Counted from the first letter of the stretch, positions 23,400 through 37,505 are shown. The stretch is DNA of 64,000 bases from Lepidurus packardi (GCA_023053545.1 JAKZAN010000007.1:4030001-4094000), one strand, 5' to 3'. Program-made: numbers and translations. The notes: generated by a model not told the origin, from the letters alone.

Positions 23400-26300
23400 A
23401 GTACTATCAGTGAAGCACGCTACAAAAATAACAAAAGTAAAAATATTACAAATGTAAACAATATTATATTAAACGTATATTGTAATTTATACATTTTCAT
23501 TAATATCAAACCAACAATAAAAAAACAATAATCAAACCAGCAACCATAGATTGTGTGCTCTTTTTAAAACTTTTTTGTAAGTCTTGTCCCTTAAAGTTTG
23601 TTTTCATCAAGTTTGGTATCCAACGGTAGCCTGCAGGTTAACGTTACAACATTTTACCTAATGCGAATTATTTGATAGTGTCGTTTTTGGATCTAACATT
23701 AGCGGCACTGCGTGCAGCTGACCTACTGACAGCATTTAGCCCGCGTAACCTCTCCATAAGTATTCCTTACGGGGTCCTGGAACCCTTTTTGTGTTCTGAC
23801 AGAATTTAAAAAGCCCTAAAAGGACGGTAGCCGACCGTAGAAATAAAAGAATTAGAGATACGCCTAAAGGATGGAGAAGGCAAGAGGGTCGACTTTTGGT
23901 TACTATAACGATGACCTTTTCAGACTGCTCTCAACATTAATGCATGCTTCTGCGGAGACGTGGAAGCTCAGTCGGCGGGAATAGGGGGGTAGTAGTATAG
24001 TGTACGAGTAATCCATAAGAACGGAATTTGCTGTAGACCCCAATGTTACAAGTACATTCTTAGCAGCTCTCTGGGTGCGGTACAAGAAGCGAAAAAGAAA
24101 ATGGCGACTTTTTGTATTCAGTGTTGACAGCCCGAAGACCGCGTAAACTACTCACTGAAATGGAAGGATTAACAAGTCTACATTTGCAATAAGAAAAAAC
24201 CCCACTAAAAATAAAATAAAAAGATGGTGCGGATTTCGCTACCCTGGGTGTGCATGTCCGCCAACGCTATTGATCGAGCTTGGGTGGCCAACTTCCGAGC
24301 AGTGAGGTGGCTTAGATAGAGAGAGGGTGAGAGATTAAAGACGTCGTGTGTGCTCTCCCGGCTTCCTCTTGCCTTGGTTCGGGTCAGTCGGTAGGAGTAT
24401 TCCATTACGCATGTGCAGACGCCAGATTCACGTCAGGCTTGTACGCATTCGCACACGCTCAAGCGATCCACAGGCAATAGGTGCGATTTCAGTTGCCCTC
24501 AAGTCTTTTTTTAATAACCATGTGCTAGTTTTACAGTGCGTGTACATTGTGGAATTATTCAAAACCCGTTCTGATAACCTCTTCAGTTGCTATTGATCTC
24601 CAGGAAGTTACAGATATGTCTCTCAAGGTAAAAAGAAAATTAAGATCGAAAAGAAGTTTCGTGAACGATTTGAGAACAAGGTACTCGTATACTCGGTTGT
24701 TTCCGCCCCCCTTTGCATTCACCGTAGGATCACGTACTTTCATTGTTGTACCAGAGAGGGGTGACGTGAACAAGAAGTTGTAGCTAAAAGCCGACGTCCG
24801 TCGCTCCAGCAACTTTTGGCTTCCGTATGCACTTATAAATAAATATACAGAAAAAACAGGATTGAACGGAGTTTCTCGTTAAAAAGGATACGTCATCCAC
24901 CCGTAATTTGCCTCATGGAGCCATTTTTCTTAAGTCATTTTTTTTTTCCTTTTTTTGGTCTCCTAGTTTCTGTCTTGGGTAATCATATTTGCAGATATCC
25001 GTCCTCACTTTTTATGGTTTTTGCCACCCGTCCTCTTTTTTTATTGTTGCATGTCTATTCTATTTCTATCTGCTGACCCATCCCAAGCACTGCTCTAAAT
25101 TGCGAGGGATAAAACAGCTCCCACTTGAATAAGAAGGAAGATCCTGCAACGAAGACGTAAAAACGAAAAAAATAATACATATATGCCAGACTCAAAGTCT
25201 TTCGGCTACGAAGAAAAAAGGAGGCTGCAGATTGAAAAAAATCTATTTTACGGATTTTTTTAGCCGCCAGACCTGTGACAAACATATGGGGCAGCAGGGT
25301 CCTCTAAGGCCCAGAGTCTTGTATTAATTTTTGTCTTTTTGTGCGGAACTCTCCTCTTTTGCTTTGCTGACTTCGTTTACTGTTAACTAAGCACGGAGCT
25401 CTTTCCGTTTAGAGAGAAAAAAATTGCCGCAGGCGTCGGCGCAAATGGTGTCAAATATAAACATTTTCGGGCTTCCCTAGTGCTTTCCTCCCCTTACCGA
25501 AGAAACATAAATAAAAGCACACGCGACCATTAGTCAAAAGTAGAAATGTGGTGTAGGGCTATGAACAAGCTATTGAGCATTAAAGCCATCATTTAAGGAG
25601 AACTCGACAAGACGGATGTCAAGTTACTCGACAATCGGTCACACAATTCCTTTCAATGGACCATTTTTCTTAAAGGGGCAATTGCCACCCCAAAACACAT
25701 GCCACATGGTGAGGCTTTGATAGATACTTTTGCAGTCTATAATATTCTAAAAAATAAATAAATCTAAAAACGTCGAGATTTCCTCATTTTTGTGTAATAG
25801 TCGTTCTTGAGTTATTCACTTTCAAACCTTTGTTCTTGACGTCACTGGCGTGTTGTATCGTGTGGAGGCTTGCGATCCTAGTTACCATGGTTAATGTTTA
25901 CTTCCTTCCGTAAAACAGTAAACAAAGTTCTCTGGGTAACCGGGATCACTTTCTGTCGCCGACCTTAGAGGCCACTGTTATTGACATGTCTTTCTTACGT
26001 AGCTTAATTAGTACCTTCGAAATGTAATTATAAACTAGATTCCCTTGATATACCCTTTTAAGATTTTTTGTTTGTTTAAGTGGCTATTGCCCTTTCGGTC
26101 TTTTATTAGCATTGGACGGATTTACAACTATTTGATTAGGTGGCATAAGCCTCTAAATTCAATGGAATTCCTTTGCGCTGTCCACGTTCCTCCGCACCCC
26201 CTTTTGCTACAATGTTAAATAGATAATCTTGATGTGCGCCATATGGCCCCTTGTTCCAACCTCTTGAAACGCAAATTTCTACTTTACATTTGGTCTGGGC

Positions 26301-27615
26301 TTTCTATATGCCAACTCATACGTCAGAGCTATAGTTAGACCTTCTCGGGACTGGACTGGCGACGAAATCTGTTGGGTTCCGTCGAGAGGTCGAGAGGAAG
26401 TTGTATAGACGCATTTTAGCAGGAACGGTGCAAGGAGAAAGGCCGTAGTGTTTTGTATGGGTTTTTTCTTCCCGTTTTTGTTTTGCCTTTAAGCCAGGAA
26501 ATTCCAAGTTATATGTGCCAGGACAGAAAGTATATTTAAGTCGGGTGTCTTGGTGAGGAAACGGGGTGGAAAAGATCATATTAAGTGTTTGTCAAGCTGT
26601 CAGCGTTTGCATAATCTAAGCCACCGCAGTTTACGGTCTCGTGTCCCGTTCGATAAAGCTATACCCGAACTATATAACGCGCCCGCGAAAATCCAGTACA
26701 TATATACCGTAACTACTGGCGGTGCCTTATGTGAGTTTTGTCCCACCTCCCCTCGACGGTTAGGTAAAACCGTCTCTTTCTGGCTGGGGTTCGTACCCAC
26801 ACGGTGCTCACGAGTTTAGTGGTGTTACGACAGCACAGGCCATTGTTGGGGCTCTAGCATGGGAACTCGTAGTAAACCGCCGATTTATCAGGTATGTTTT
26901 TTCCCATAAAAAGGTGACACCAAAAGACGTCTTGTATCAAAGAGTATTACAGCTCTATATACTTCCCCGAGTGGGTACGTCCAGTTTCTCCCTACTTTGT
27001 TACCTGGGCCTGTATATCAATGCGCATTGTTTTGCTGATCCCGCTTGATACGTTTTTCCTCTTCAAGAGTACGCTCGAAAGTATTAGCATTCTTTGCGGA
27101 GCGTTTTGTGCTTTTGGTTCATCATATTCCGGTACTCTAGGTACCCAACGTGCCCTGCATGCTCCTCCGCCACACGCCAGACATTATATCGTTTCATGCC
27201 GTGTGAAGAAGTCGTTGAGCGCAAGTGCTTGCAGTCCACGTTGTAACAGCACATGGAAGGAAGGAAGCTCGCACGATCCTGCCGCAGCCTCCGAACTTAC
27301 ATTCTGTAGCGGACGCATCACCGGCTTTAGCTTTGATGTGTGCAAGGATGTGTGTGTGTATGCCTTACCTTTTCCCTCAGGTGTGCACTGCACACTATTA
27401 CTGCACTTACAAGAGCTCCCCTATTGATTGCACGCTGCCGCGGTCCAGAACGGAAGCAAAAAGAGCCCGAGAGCATCCCAAACCATGAGAGCGAAAGAAG
27501 AGGCAAAAGCAGCAAAAAGGAGGACTCCTGGTCCTGGAATTGGGACGTGCGGAAGACTTGAGGCCTGTCGAAGAGGAAAATTGGGGTTCCGATGTCCAAA
27601 TGCTCGAGATGTCCA

Positions 27616-27640
27616 AGAGAGAGAGAAAGAGAGAGAGAAA
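27616..27640. repeat. GA-rich simple repeat
   Basis: An imperfect (GA)n run in intergenic DNA. Confidence 0.8.
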
Positions 27641-28170
27641 AAACGTAATAGCTGAAGCATCATAGCGGCCAGTTTCCTCATAACCATAAGTGATGTCCCT
27701 CGCATGGGACTCACGTATAAACTAAGTGTTTTATATTTTCTCATTATTTTGCTTTTGACGTACTTCATATTGAGAGCCAAGGACTGACATTATTACGTCA
27801 TTTGGCCTTAGTTATGTAGTGAGCAAGCCTGGATAGAGGTTCCAGTTCTTTCTTCTCTTAATCTACCGCTGGATTTCCATTTACCCGTCCCGTTTTTTGC
27901 TTACCACAATTAAACTAAAAATTTTGTACCAAATTTTGTTGAAACGACTTTCGGGAGTCTCGTCTTCAGATCTTTCCCCTGAAGCTTCAATTAAAGCAAT
28001 CAACACATGAGCTAATTAGCAACAATTTTGAAAATCGTGGAGGCGGGAATGTAAATCATTTTTAGTTAATTTAACATTGTCGTAATGAGAAAAAGATTGG
28101 ATTTAAGGGATCGGTTGGATTGCAGCTCACCCTAATTTTATATTTTGTACCCCGTTTGTTTTACTTGCAG

Positions 28171-31100
28171 ATGTCGTCGCCTAGTTTATCCTTACGTTTT
28201 GTGTCCCCGTCTGGATCCTTATTGGACGAAGATCCAGGTATTATGTCCGAAGCTGAGACTGCGTCCACCGGGTACCGGAGAGAAAAAGCTATTAAAGCGC
28301 GATCCAATCTTCCCGTCGTTCGTACGCCGTCAAAAACGCTCGAAAGGCCACTTGGTACGTATATCAGTCAGTCGTATCTGGATGACGTTCGTGTATGCAT
28401 GCATCTGGCGTCGCCGCACCGTTTAATATGTTTCTTTCGCAAATGTACCCGTGGTTTAATTAAGAGTTCGTCCTCTGTGTGGTCGGTGCTGTTCTGTGAA
28501 AGAGCGAGTCCTGTTGGTGAACAAGAACCACGAAAAACTAGAATTGAATTTTATGTGTTTCGTATATGCTTAGGAATGGTGTTCCTACAATATCGCTCGG
28601 AAACCAAGCGAGCGTTATTGCCTAATGAAGTAACGACGCTGGATACCGTCAAAGCGTTGTTTGTGCGCTCCTTTCCTCAGCAGTTGTCCATGGAGTACTT
28701 GGATTCGCCTTTCGTTCGCATTTACACTCATGATAGCAACAAAGACATGTTTTATGAGCTGGAAGATCTCAGGTAGGAAAATACGCCTATTACAAGAGCT
28801 CTAGGAAGGGGTTACATGACGAGAAATTCCCTTACACTTTTATCCTCTCTTACTTACTCGTATCCTACCCAGGGACGTAAGGGACCGTTCTGTACTCCGG
28901 TTGTACGAAACCGAAGGAGCTGTGCCTCATCCCGTAGTACCTCCTGTACATCCGAAAGCTTCCTCAACTTGGGACCAGGACCTCAATTATTTCAGCGAAC
29001 CGGAATTCGATTCCGAATTCCAACATCAACATGTTCACAAAAAAGTACCGTGTTACCTTTCAACTCTATCAAAGACTTAAAACCTTTTTTTGAACTTCGT
29101 TTCACCTTATGTGAGGTTTATTTATCTCCTCTCTCCTCGAACTCTCCACTCTTGACTCTAAAAAATTCCCTCTAAAAATACAAATTGCCTTAGTGTGCGC
29201 GTCTCTTAGTCGCTCTCTGTCGTTTTGTATTACCTTCCTGAGCTTAATGCTTAATGACTTCCAAAAAACACGCGCCACTTTCATAGTCTTATTGAATTTT
29301 TTACAGTGGCACTGGCGTTTTTTTATTTGATCATTTCTATCTAACCGTTCTATCTATCTATATTTATCGATATTTGTATCTATCTATTCTAACGTTGATA
29401 ATTGAAGGTATATATGTATATATATAAATACATATATTAAAAGCTTTATTCCTTTTTCCGTGTGGTGTTATAGGGAAGTGGAAAAGGAAGTGGTAATTAC
29501 TACAGTCGCAGCTTCTCGCCGTTACCTAACACTCCCACCGCTCTTGTCCAGCCTGTCGCACCTGCGGGAGGAATACGTCCCACGGGAAGTAACGTTTCAA
29601 GATCTTTTTCCCCCGCCTCGCCACTCCCTTTGCTCAACGATTCACGCAGTTTACCCGTACCCATTCCCAATCCAAGCAAGCCTCCGCGAGCGTATCCTCC
29701 ATCGCCTTTAACGGTCACTATCGTCCCTAGCGAAACACCCCCGCTCACCTCGCCAGTTGCCAGAGCGAGTCCCGGGCCGCGAATTCCTGACCGGAATTTC
29801 TTAAGTCCTTCCTACTTATCGCCACCCGATCGTCGGGAACTTTACGCCGCCAGTGGTAAGTTGCTCGCCCCAGTTCTTATTCGTTTAAGGCCACCGTATA
29901 CTGGAACCCCCTTACGGCGCTACAGCATGGCAAAATTTGGATACGAAATTCTCCATTTTTGTGCAGTATAATGAAATTGTATTGTGACAGTAATGCATGG
30001 GATATGTAAATCTATTTTACCTGCTGATTTTCATTTTTAATATCGGTTCCACGAATTTTTTCCACAGTGTTCAAGTTATGCAAATTTTAAATAAAGCATT
30101 TATCAAAATCTTAAGCAGCAGGTAAAGTAGATTTTGCTGTTAAGATATTTTATTAGAATAAGTTTTTAATAAACTCTTTCTGTTTCTTTTACTTTCTTGT
30201 TTGAAGTTTATGAAATTTCATTGAGAAATGGTCTGACATAAGTGCCATCTTGTGAAAAAAAAAATTATAGTCTACTTGTAGTACACCGTGGCCTTAAGCT
30301 TTCCTTTAGGGGGTTAGCCATTTTTGGGGGAACAAGGCTGAACTCCTTATCACGCTCGGTTTCTTTTGAGATACTAAATCTGCTTTTGGCTTGCTTCTCC
30401 TTTTCCTTCCATTTCACGAGTTCATAACGTCTCCCGAACATTCGAGACTTTTATTATGGCTGCCCTGTTGGTTTTTTGTTTTGATTTTTATTGAGCCGTA
30501 ATTTATGGTCTACTTGAGGTCATGGAAAACTCTGTGTAACCCTGTTACTATTATCCCCCAACCCCTTTTCTGTTATTCGTATGCTGTTCGGTGCATATCT
30601 AGAACGCCATTCGCTGGATGTTCCCTCTCCGGAGCGATCTCGCAATTACCCTTATTCACGACCGTCTTCCGCGTTCGACGATCCGTACAATAGCGGAGCC
30701 TTCTTACTCAGAGCGGGGTCCACAACACCCATAATGGATGAAGATGCCAGGATACGTATGGAGCAAATGGAACGTCAACTAGCCTCTTTAACTGGGCTGG
30801 TACAATCGGCCTTGACTCATGGCCAAAGACCTCCATTAACATCGTCGGAATCTGTGGACTTTATCCGGAAAGAAGGTAAAAAACGGGAAGTTCCTCTCGT
30901 TTCCCTTTTTCGTTTATCTGAGGTGTGTAGAAGTAATTTTGAGCGGCTGTATTAAGCAATTGATCCCTTGAATTGCAGAATCGGCCAAGAAAACACCCAA
31001 GCTAGGCAGAGGTAGATTTAATTCTTTTTTTGGTGCTTTTTTGACCGCCGTATTTTTCGAACTTTTGTTGGAATTTTTTACGCATTTTGCAGCTCGGGAG

Positions 31101-34100
31101 GACTGGTTTTCCATGCACCTTTATTAACATACTTTTGGTTTTGGTTTATGTATGAAAGTAACATATTTTTCATGGGAAAAAGATATACAATTTCCCTCCC
31201 AATTTTTTATGGATTATTCAATAATCCTTATTGTGGAGCTGGCATTCCTGAAAGCATGGCGCAAGCTTTAATGGTTTAACATTTTTATTTTTCTCCTCCT
31301 CGTCTCGGTTTGTTTGCTTTCCTTCAACCAACCCAACCAAGCCCACTAAGTTCGTAATATTAGTAAAAAGGATCATGTTTGAAAATTAAAGATCTCCTAG
31401 AGACTTTGCCTTATATTTTACATTAATCGAAAAAATGTTAGTAATGAGTTTTATTAAGTTAATATTGCAGCATTTTTCTCGTTAAATGGAAAATCTCAAG
31501 CTTTATTTCTCTCTTTTCAAATTAATTTTTACTCTACATTTCTTGGAAACTTTTGGACTCTGGACAAGATTTGTACCATTTTACTATTTTCGTCATTCCG
31601 TGCATGTAAAAGCTTTAAAAACCCCGGTTTTCTGTGCCTTTGAACTTCTGGAACTTTTCTCTCTTTATTTTCTGTGGGATTCACCCCTGTTACTGTTTTC
31701 ACATTTTAGAATTATTCCTTTTTAGCATGCGGACTTGTTAGTGTAGCGTGAAGCACTTCATTGACATAGACGTCTCTTACGTGTAGAGAAATGCGTATCG
31801 TTCGAGAAGTCGGTCTCGTTTAGTGATGAACCTCTGGAGTCCAAGCCTGTCAAGCCTCATTCACCGCAACACACAGGTTCTCACCCTATAATAGCGATTC
31901 TGTTCCATGCGTTATGCGTGTTGGTTGCTTCTACTAACACTTTCTCGCTATTTAATTAGAATCCAAACCTACTAAACCTGCAATCAAGTCTTCGACTTTG
32001 CCCCGGGCAGCTGCCCAAGGTACTGACGACCGTTTTTTGCGTCTGTTTTGACTTTTATTAAAACTATTATTATTATTTTGAAATCTAGCATTTCACTAAC
32101 AATGCATTTGATCCAGTCTTTGTCTCTTGTTAGTGCCACCTTACAGGGGAGAATTGGGTAAGCTGCTGTAGATAAATGATCTTGTGCGTCCCCAAAGTAG
32201 TAATACCATTAGTGTTATATTTTTTTTTGTGTGTATCTGTGTGGGCATTAGAACGTGAGGACACCAGCCTGCAGGAAAATGATTGTACACCGTATCCTTT
32301 TGTTCCAGCAGCAGTAGGAATTGGAGGAGGTATCACCCAGTTTACGCCCGACATGGTGAACCATTTGAAAACTCTTCAAAAGCGTGCTCGTGATTTGAGA
32401 CAAGAAATGCGAAGTTTGCGACGAATGTCGCAGGCTCAAGCACAAGCCATGAGGGAAGCAATTCGAGACGCCTTTGTTCAAATTAGGTAAATGCCCCCAG
32501 AACTCGTTAAATGTTCTTACTTTCCGCTTTCTGTTACTCGCCTTGGTCTTTGGCAGGCTGAAACACACTAAAAAAAATATTTTCGCAGAGCGGCCCTCGT
32601 GTCACATGGTGAAGCCGTGGCTTTTAACACGTCCCCTTGGAATCGAATTGCCAAACAAGAAGAGAGCTTTCGAATTAGTATGGCTCGTCTCGAATGCGAT
32701 TTAAGGTATCCTAGTAAGCCCAATGGGAAAAGTAACTTAATTTTGTTGGATTTTATTAGCGAACTGGAAACCAACGTAGAAGAATTGCGCAGCAATGTGA
32801 TCAATAGAAAGACAAGAGTAAATATGAGTGAAGTGGAGAATATGGCTGTTTTACTATCAAAATCAAGGTAAATAAAAATAGTAAAAATACGAGAGTGAAG
32901 CAGTAATATATCTGAGGGACGGTTCATATATCGGTATCGCTCGTTCTTTTTTTATTTTGGTCATGCAGTAAAGCGGTGTCTGATTTAAAAAGTCAATTTC
33001 CGGGCTTGCAAGACGACATCAAGGGTATCCTAGCGTTGGAAATGACGAAAGTTGTGGAGGAAGAAAAGTAAAGGGGGTCGGGACTCATAAGAAACTTTGT
33101 TCTTACCAATCACACATTTTATGTTAGATTCTTGGGCGAAGAACCTGCCAAATTGGAAAACGCACTCCGCCGGTGCAAAAAGTTAACGGGAACTTTAGTT
33201 ACGTTGAAAAGGTAGCCAGCCGTGGTACTTTTGTTTTAGCTTTAGGCTATCGATTTCGGTTTGTATTCCGTATTTTTGATATTTTTTTTTTGGTCATGAT
33301 ATAGATTGGCTTCAGTGCAAGAACAGCGCGTAGTGCCTCAGCCGCTACTGGTGAACAATGAGGTGCCAGCATCTGTCGACGCTCCGGCCAAGGTAAATGA
33401 GACGCTAGTCATGATGGATCATTTTGGAGGGTTGCATATTCTAACTCCTTAAAAGCTTCGTTTTAACACACGTACGGTTTCATATATACGTCCAAAGCTT
33501 GTCATAGGAAAGATCCATTTTTAAAACCCACTAGTGTAGAACTTCCGTGGGGTTCTGGTTTTCGTAGTCGATTTTTTTACTGGTTCAGTTGGGAACGTTA
33601 GTAATTAGTGCCTTTTGGTTTGATTGCTGGTCTCTTTAACTTCCTAAGCCTCATTGCTTGCCTTTTTATCCTTTTTTCTTTCTAGGTTAAGTCTTGTATT
33701 TCTCTTTGAGTTGAGTATATTCTTTTTTGGTTTCGTTTCGTTTTATTTTAATACATTGTAGTATTTTTTGCTTTGGCATCCTCCTACAGAAATAAACTCA
33801 AATTTTTTCACCATTTCACCACAATTTTACACAAGACCAAGTGACTACTAACATATACACACATACTCACTCTGTTAAAGCAGCTGTCGTTTTCCCTTCC
33901 GCACATTTTTTGGATTTTGTCATTCTTTTTTCTTGCGTTTTTCGCACACTATTGAAATTTTTGGGGTTTGTTGGGTAAGCTACTAGGATAGAATGTTTTG
34001 AAGGTGAGGACATTCTGTTTTGGGGCTAATCTGGGTCAAGTATTTTGGTGAAATTTTTGGGGGAGAAAGAAAGAAACGAAGTGGTGGTGACTATTTTTGA

Positions 34101-36222
34101 GACTCAGTGGCCTTTCGTTTTTTGTCGGATTCGTAGCGAAACCGACAGCAATGGCGGTGGAGTTCACACTTCCGGGAAGCCATCAGTCAGGAGTAAATAT
34201 TTTTTTGCTTGGACATTTTTTCCTTACCTTTTTTAAGCTATTTTGTCTTCTCCCTTTTTTAAATATTTTTATTCCAGTAATTTGTATACCTAACATCAGT
34301 ATTTTTTGAACGTTTTTTGTACCAATTTTTTAGCCTGATTGGTTTTGGGGCGCTCCCCAAAGCTCTTTTTTCGCCGGTGAATGGTGGACGTCTTTATACA
34401 TACATATATCTACTACTATTTTTTGTCAACCCCCAACTCTGTTTTCTCTCATCATTTCATGCCGCCCCAAACAAGCTCTTTTTTGTGCATAAGAAAAAAA
34501 GAATACGAGTTGTGTGAGAGCTGAATCCGAGCTATCCCCTTTCATTATAGTCACCTGTGTTCATCCGCTCAGGTCCACGTTTTACTGTTTCTGTCATACG
34601 TTAAACCATCTATTTCGAGTCCCTTTTTTTCTAGAAAATCTTTCCTTCTTCTGGCACAGAATTTGCCGCTTTTCCTGGTAATCAAGGCTTGCTGACTCTT
34701 TTATCAACTCCGAAACCCCCCAACTCATTTATCAATGTCTGCACGTTAATGTATTCAACTTTTTGGTTTTGTATGAACGCAGCGCATGCGCATGGAGTGC
34801 AATTTCCGGCATGGTTGAAAGCACATATTGCTGTATATCTTTTTTTTTTCTACTTCATTGCCAAATATATGGTATATTGCATGTTTAGATATAGCGCTCG
34901 AGGACTAAAGTTGATTAAGATTTCTGGCTTGTGTCAAATAGGGAAGTTCGCAATCCGCCTCCAGCGCCGGTTATTATGGGACCGCAACTTCCGTCGCCGT
35001 TCGTCGCGTCCCACCAATGGCCTATACCTCCGGTGAAGATTCCGGTAGCGATTCCTCCTCCCAGTCCACGTTTTCAGCCGCCTTCAGAAGCGTTCGACCC
35101 GACAATGCACTCGATGCTTTACTAGACGAGCTGCAAATGTTCACTACCCTGCCTTCCAGTGACGTACTCCCAAGTCAGCCTGCTACCGATACGAAGTTTC
35201 TCTTGAAGGAACCCGGACCAGGAGAAGACCCACCACTTCCTTTCGGATCCCCACCTAGCAACAAAGCTTTACGTCGATTACCTTCCTTCCCGAGCTCAGA
35301 TTCTACGGGATCCCCAGTCCAATCATCGCACGACGACACGAGTCATGCCACCATCACCACCACCGCGGCCCACAAGGAAGAAACTGTAAAACCCTTACCG
35401 GCGTTACCGTCGCGGGCCGCCGCGGCCGAGAAAGCACGCAGAGCACCCCCTCCCCCACCACCGAGGACCAGCTCGCGATCACCTTTGGTGTCCCCTACTG
35501 GACCGCTGAGTCCTCGTAGAATGCAACAGCTCACTAATAACCCACACCCTGTTCCTTCTAATAATGCAATTGCTCCCAGTTCCAGTAATCGGACGCCCCC
35601 TCAACCACCCAGTCGTTTAGCCCCTTTTATGGTCAAAGTGTTACCTACCGGTCCTCCACCCCACACGCTTCCACGGAATATGGGAAGCCGCGCAGCTCAA
35701 TCTACGCCAAGTACCAATACCTTAACATCAGTTTTGGAACGCAAAGAACAATTGTCAAGTAATAGCTCGAGCAGTGAAAGCATCAACTCACAAGAGGGAC
35801 TGCAAATGGCCAGTCGAATGGACAAGCTATCGTCATCGACCGTTTCAAGTCGACGCCATTCCGCGGATCAGGCCATGTCGGCCGAGTCGAGTGGGAGCAG
35901 TTCCACGCCGCCAATGCACCAGCGGCAAGAAGTTCTCGAGCAGAGACATCAAGAGCTTCTGACAAAGCAGAGATTGTTGCAAGATCAGTACAACCGATTG
36001 CAAGCCTTGCACAAATCGACAGGTAATCCGCGACCGTCACCAATTGCTATGGGAGTTAGTGCACTGGCGTCTTCGGTGGAGAATAATAAAAAGTTTCTGG
36101 AAAGTAATAAAAGAGCCATGGTCAGTGAACTTGCCAAAGAAGACAGCCAGTCAGTGACAGCTAGTAATAAGAGTGATGCAAGAGACAATACCCTAGCCTA
36201 TTGTGAAACAGATATTCTGTAG
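28171..36222 (+). CDS. SRCIN1 (p140Cap) / KIAA1217 (sickle tail)-family scaffold
   Basis: Cytoskeletal scaffold; vertebrate p140Cap inhibits Src signalling and acts at synapses and the actin cortex. Fifteen exons: 28171-28354, 28574-28772, 28873-29044, 29474-29855, 30603-30875, 30979-31011, 31787-31876, 31960-32019, 32134-32157, 32252-32486, 32589-32867, 32969-33067, 33128-33211, 33305-33392 and 34942-36222. All phases agree; the product is about 1142 residues (1161 if a possible 54-nt intron at 32706-32759 is retained), close to human SRCIN1. Residues 62-145 are the conserved N-terminal block (VFLQYRSETKRALLP, MFYELEDLRDVRDRSVL). A Ser/Pro-rich part follows, then the family coiled coil RMEQMERQLASLTGLVQSAL near residue 370, a second helical block (QAQAQAMREAIRDAF) and CKKLTGTLVTLKRLASVQE. 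The last exon is Ser/Pro-rich with a coiled coil RHQELLTKQRLLQDQYNRLQ and ends CETDIL. Exons 6 and 9 are only 33 and 24 nt. SRCIN1 versus KIAA1217 cannot be separated. The start is the ATG directly after a tgcag acceptor, so an upstream non-coding or coding exon is likely. Confidence 0.93.
29889..30293. mobile_element. TTAA-flanked non-autonomous element, copy A
   Basis: A 405-nt element inside intron 4 of the SRCIN1-like gene. TTAA lies on both sides (29885-29888 and 30294-30297). The termini are inverted: GGCCACCGTATACTGG at the left and the complement of GTAGTACACCGTGGCC at the right. A second copy at 60600-61025 shares blocks such as GGCGCTACAGCATGGCAAA, TGAAATTGTATTGTGACAG and GGTCTGACAT. 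TTAA target duplication is the hallmark of piggyBac-type transposition. No ORF of note. Confidence 0.8.
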
Positions 36223-36674
36223 GATTCATCTTTTCAATAATAATTTTTAGTCTTCATCTAGCAACATTACATGATCCTAACCAAATATTTAAAGAAAAAG
36301 GGAGAGACAGAAACAAGACATGGCATTACACAACGCCAATGGGAAATCTTTTTATGAATACGTCAAAATCAAACTTTACCTTGCAACGAATAGTGGAAGT
36401 GGATTCTTTGCAGATTTTTGGCTAACCCTTTTGATTAGGTATTTAATTTGCCGTTACAGCCTTTTGACTTTGATTGTACTAACACAACAAATTCCCAAGT
36501 ACAGTAAAAAAAATGGTTTAAGCACCTTATGTTTTGTTTTCATTTTTTTGTAAATGACATGAAAATAACAATTAATATATTTTTTTCTGCTTTGGCGCTT
36601 AAACTTTCCCGCTCTTTCCTTGACAACCAATAATACGACGGTAGACAGCGGCCATCGCTATTTCCTCTCAACCA
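36223..36674. other. 3' flank of the SRCIN1-like gene
   Basis: AT-rich sequence following the stop codon. I see no AATAAA within the first 200 nt, only AATAAT-type variants near 36236. The ORF at 36320-36553 has no recognisable motif. Confidence 0.4.
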
Positions 36675-37050
36675 ATGGTAAGGTAAGTTATGTATCGCTA
36701 TCGTTTATTCACGACATGCACGATCACGATTCTTGGAAGTGGGTGGGTACCTACTTTTCACGGTCATCAGCGTCCATTCAGTCAAAGCTAAACAATAACG
36801 TCAACAGGCCGGTGAACAGAACAAATATGTCAATCAAGTGGACACTGAAACAATTCCAACGCATGGTCGTGTAATTAAGCCGTATAGTGAGCTAAACAAG
36901 CTTGTAAAACATAAGCTTGGTCCAAAGTGCTTAGTGTGTCACGTCAGACTTCGGAATTTCCAAACGTCAACAGGCAAATCAAACGCAAAAGTAAAGTTGA
37001 AAAAGCAAAATAAAGGAAACGAAAGTGAAAGCAAAGACGAGCGTCAATGA
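36675..37050 (+). CDS. Possible small basic protein, unknown
   Basis: Not recognised. The frame 36820-37050 is open after a good acceptor (ggtgaacag|AAC) and reads NKYVNQVDTETIPTHGRVIK, then PKCLVCHVRLRNF with a single C-x2-C pair and a Lys-rich tail. The only upstream start I can join in phase is an ATG at 36675-36677 followed at once by a donor (ATG|gtaagg), which would make a start exon of three coding bases. Without that join it lacks a standard ATG. It could be a real 78-residue protein or a chance ORF in the gap between two large genes. Confidence 0.25.
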
Positions 37051-37505
37051 ATTTCAAATGTGAGCAATTATTGTATGCGTGAATGCCTCTCGGAATAGAA
37101 AGTCAAGTCCTTGCGTGTTACCCCATGGAAAAAAAGCTGGGAAACGGATGTGCTATTCATTTCCAACCAGTATGCACAAACCTACCTTTTCGCACTGACT
37201 GTACATGAATTTTGTGAACACCCTCTTAACAGTTTAATAGTAAACAGTTTTGGGTCTTGCACAGCCTATTTTAGCCTGTGTTGTAGCTTTAAATAACGGT
37301 TTTCCAATTGCCTGTCTCTGGCAACAGAGTTTTGACTACGTTTAAACATACCAAATCAGGTAATAATTCAAAGCTTTGACAGGCTGAACTGTGTGTTTAA
37401 TATGGTTGTGGTAATAATCTCATCTTTGCCTTTTAGGAATACACGCTGGCAGCCTTTACGGAAAATCCTATTACAATCATATCTCCTCCCTCATCGCCTA
37501 CCACC

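Larger units (their letters stand above)
20992..28170. other. 7.2-kb stretch with no recognisable gene
   Basis: Many ORFs of 60-135 codons occur on both strands, but none shows a domain, and their overlap in several frames suggests chance. The left edge is the 5' flank of TTC36 and the right edge the 5' flank of the SRCIN1-like gene. A hairpin at 23360-23399 and a GA-rich run at 27616-27640 are the only structured pieces I saw. Non-coding RNAs or fast-evolving exons could be present and would be invisible to me. Confidence 0.45.

Noticed and set aside
26750..26820. tRNA-like B box (GGTTCGTACCC)
   Set aside because: No matching A box, acceptor stem or anticodon arm could be folded around it.
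27020..27780. Several overlapping 70-135 codon ORFs on both strands
   Set aside because: Four or more frames overlap at once, none has a recognisable domain, and the low-complexity GA/CT content explains the open frames.
36838..37050. Zinc-finger protein
   Set aside because: Only one C-x2-C pair is present and no second ligand pair follows, so a zinc-binding fold is not supported.
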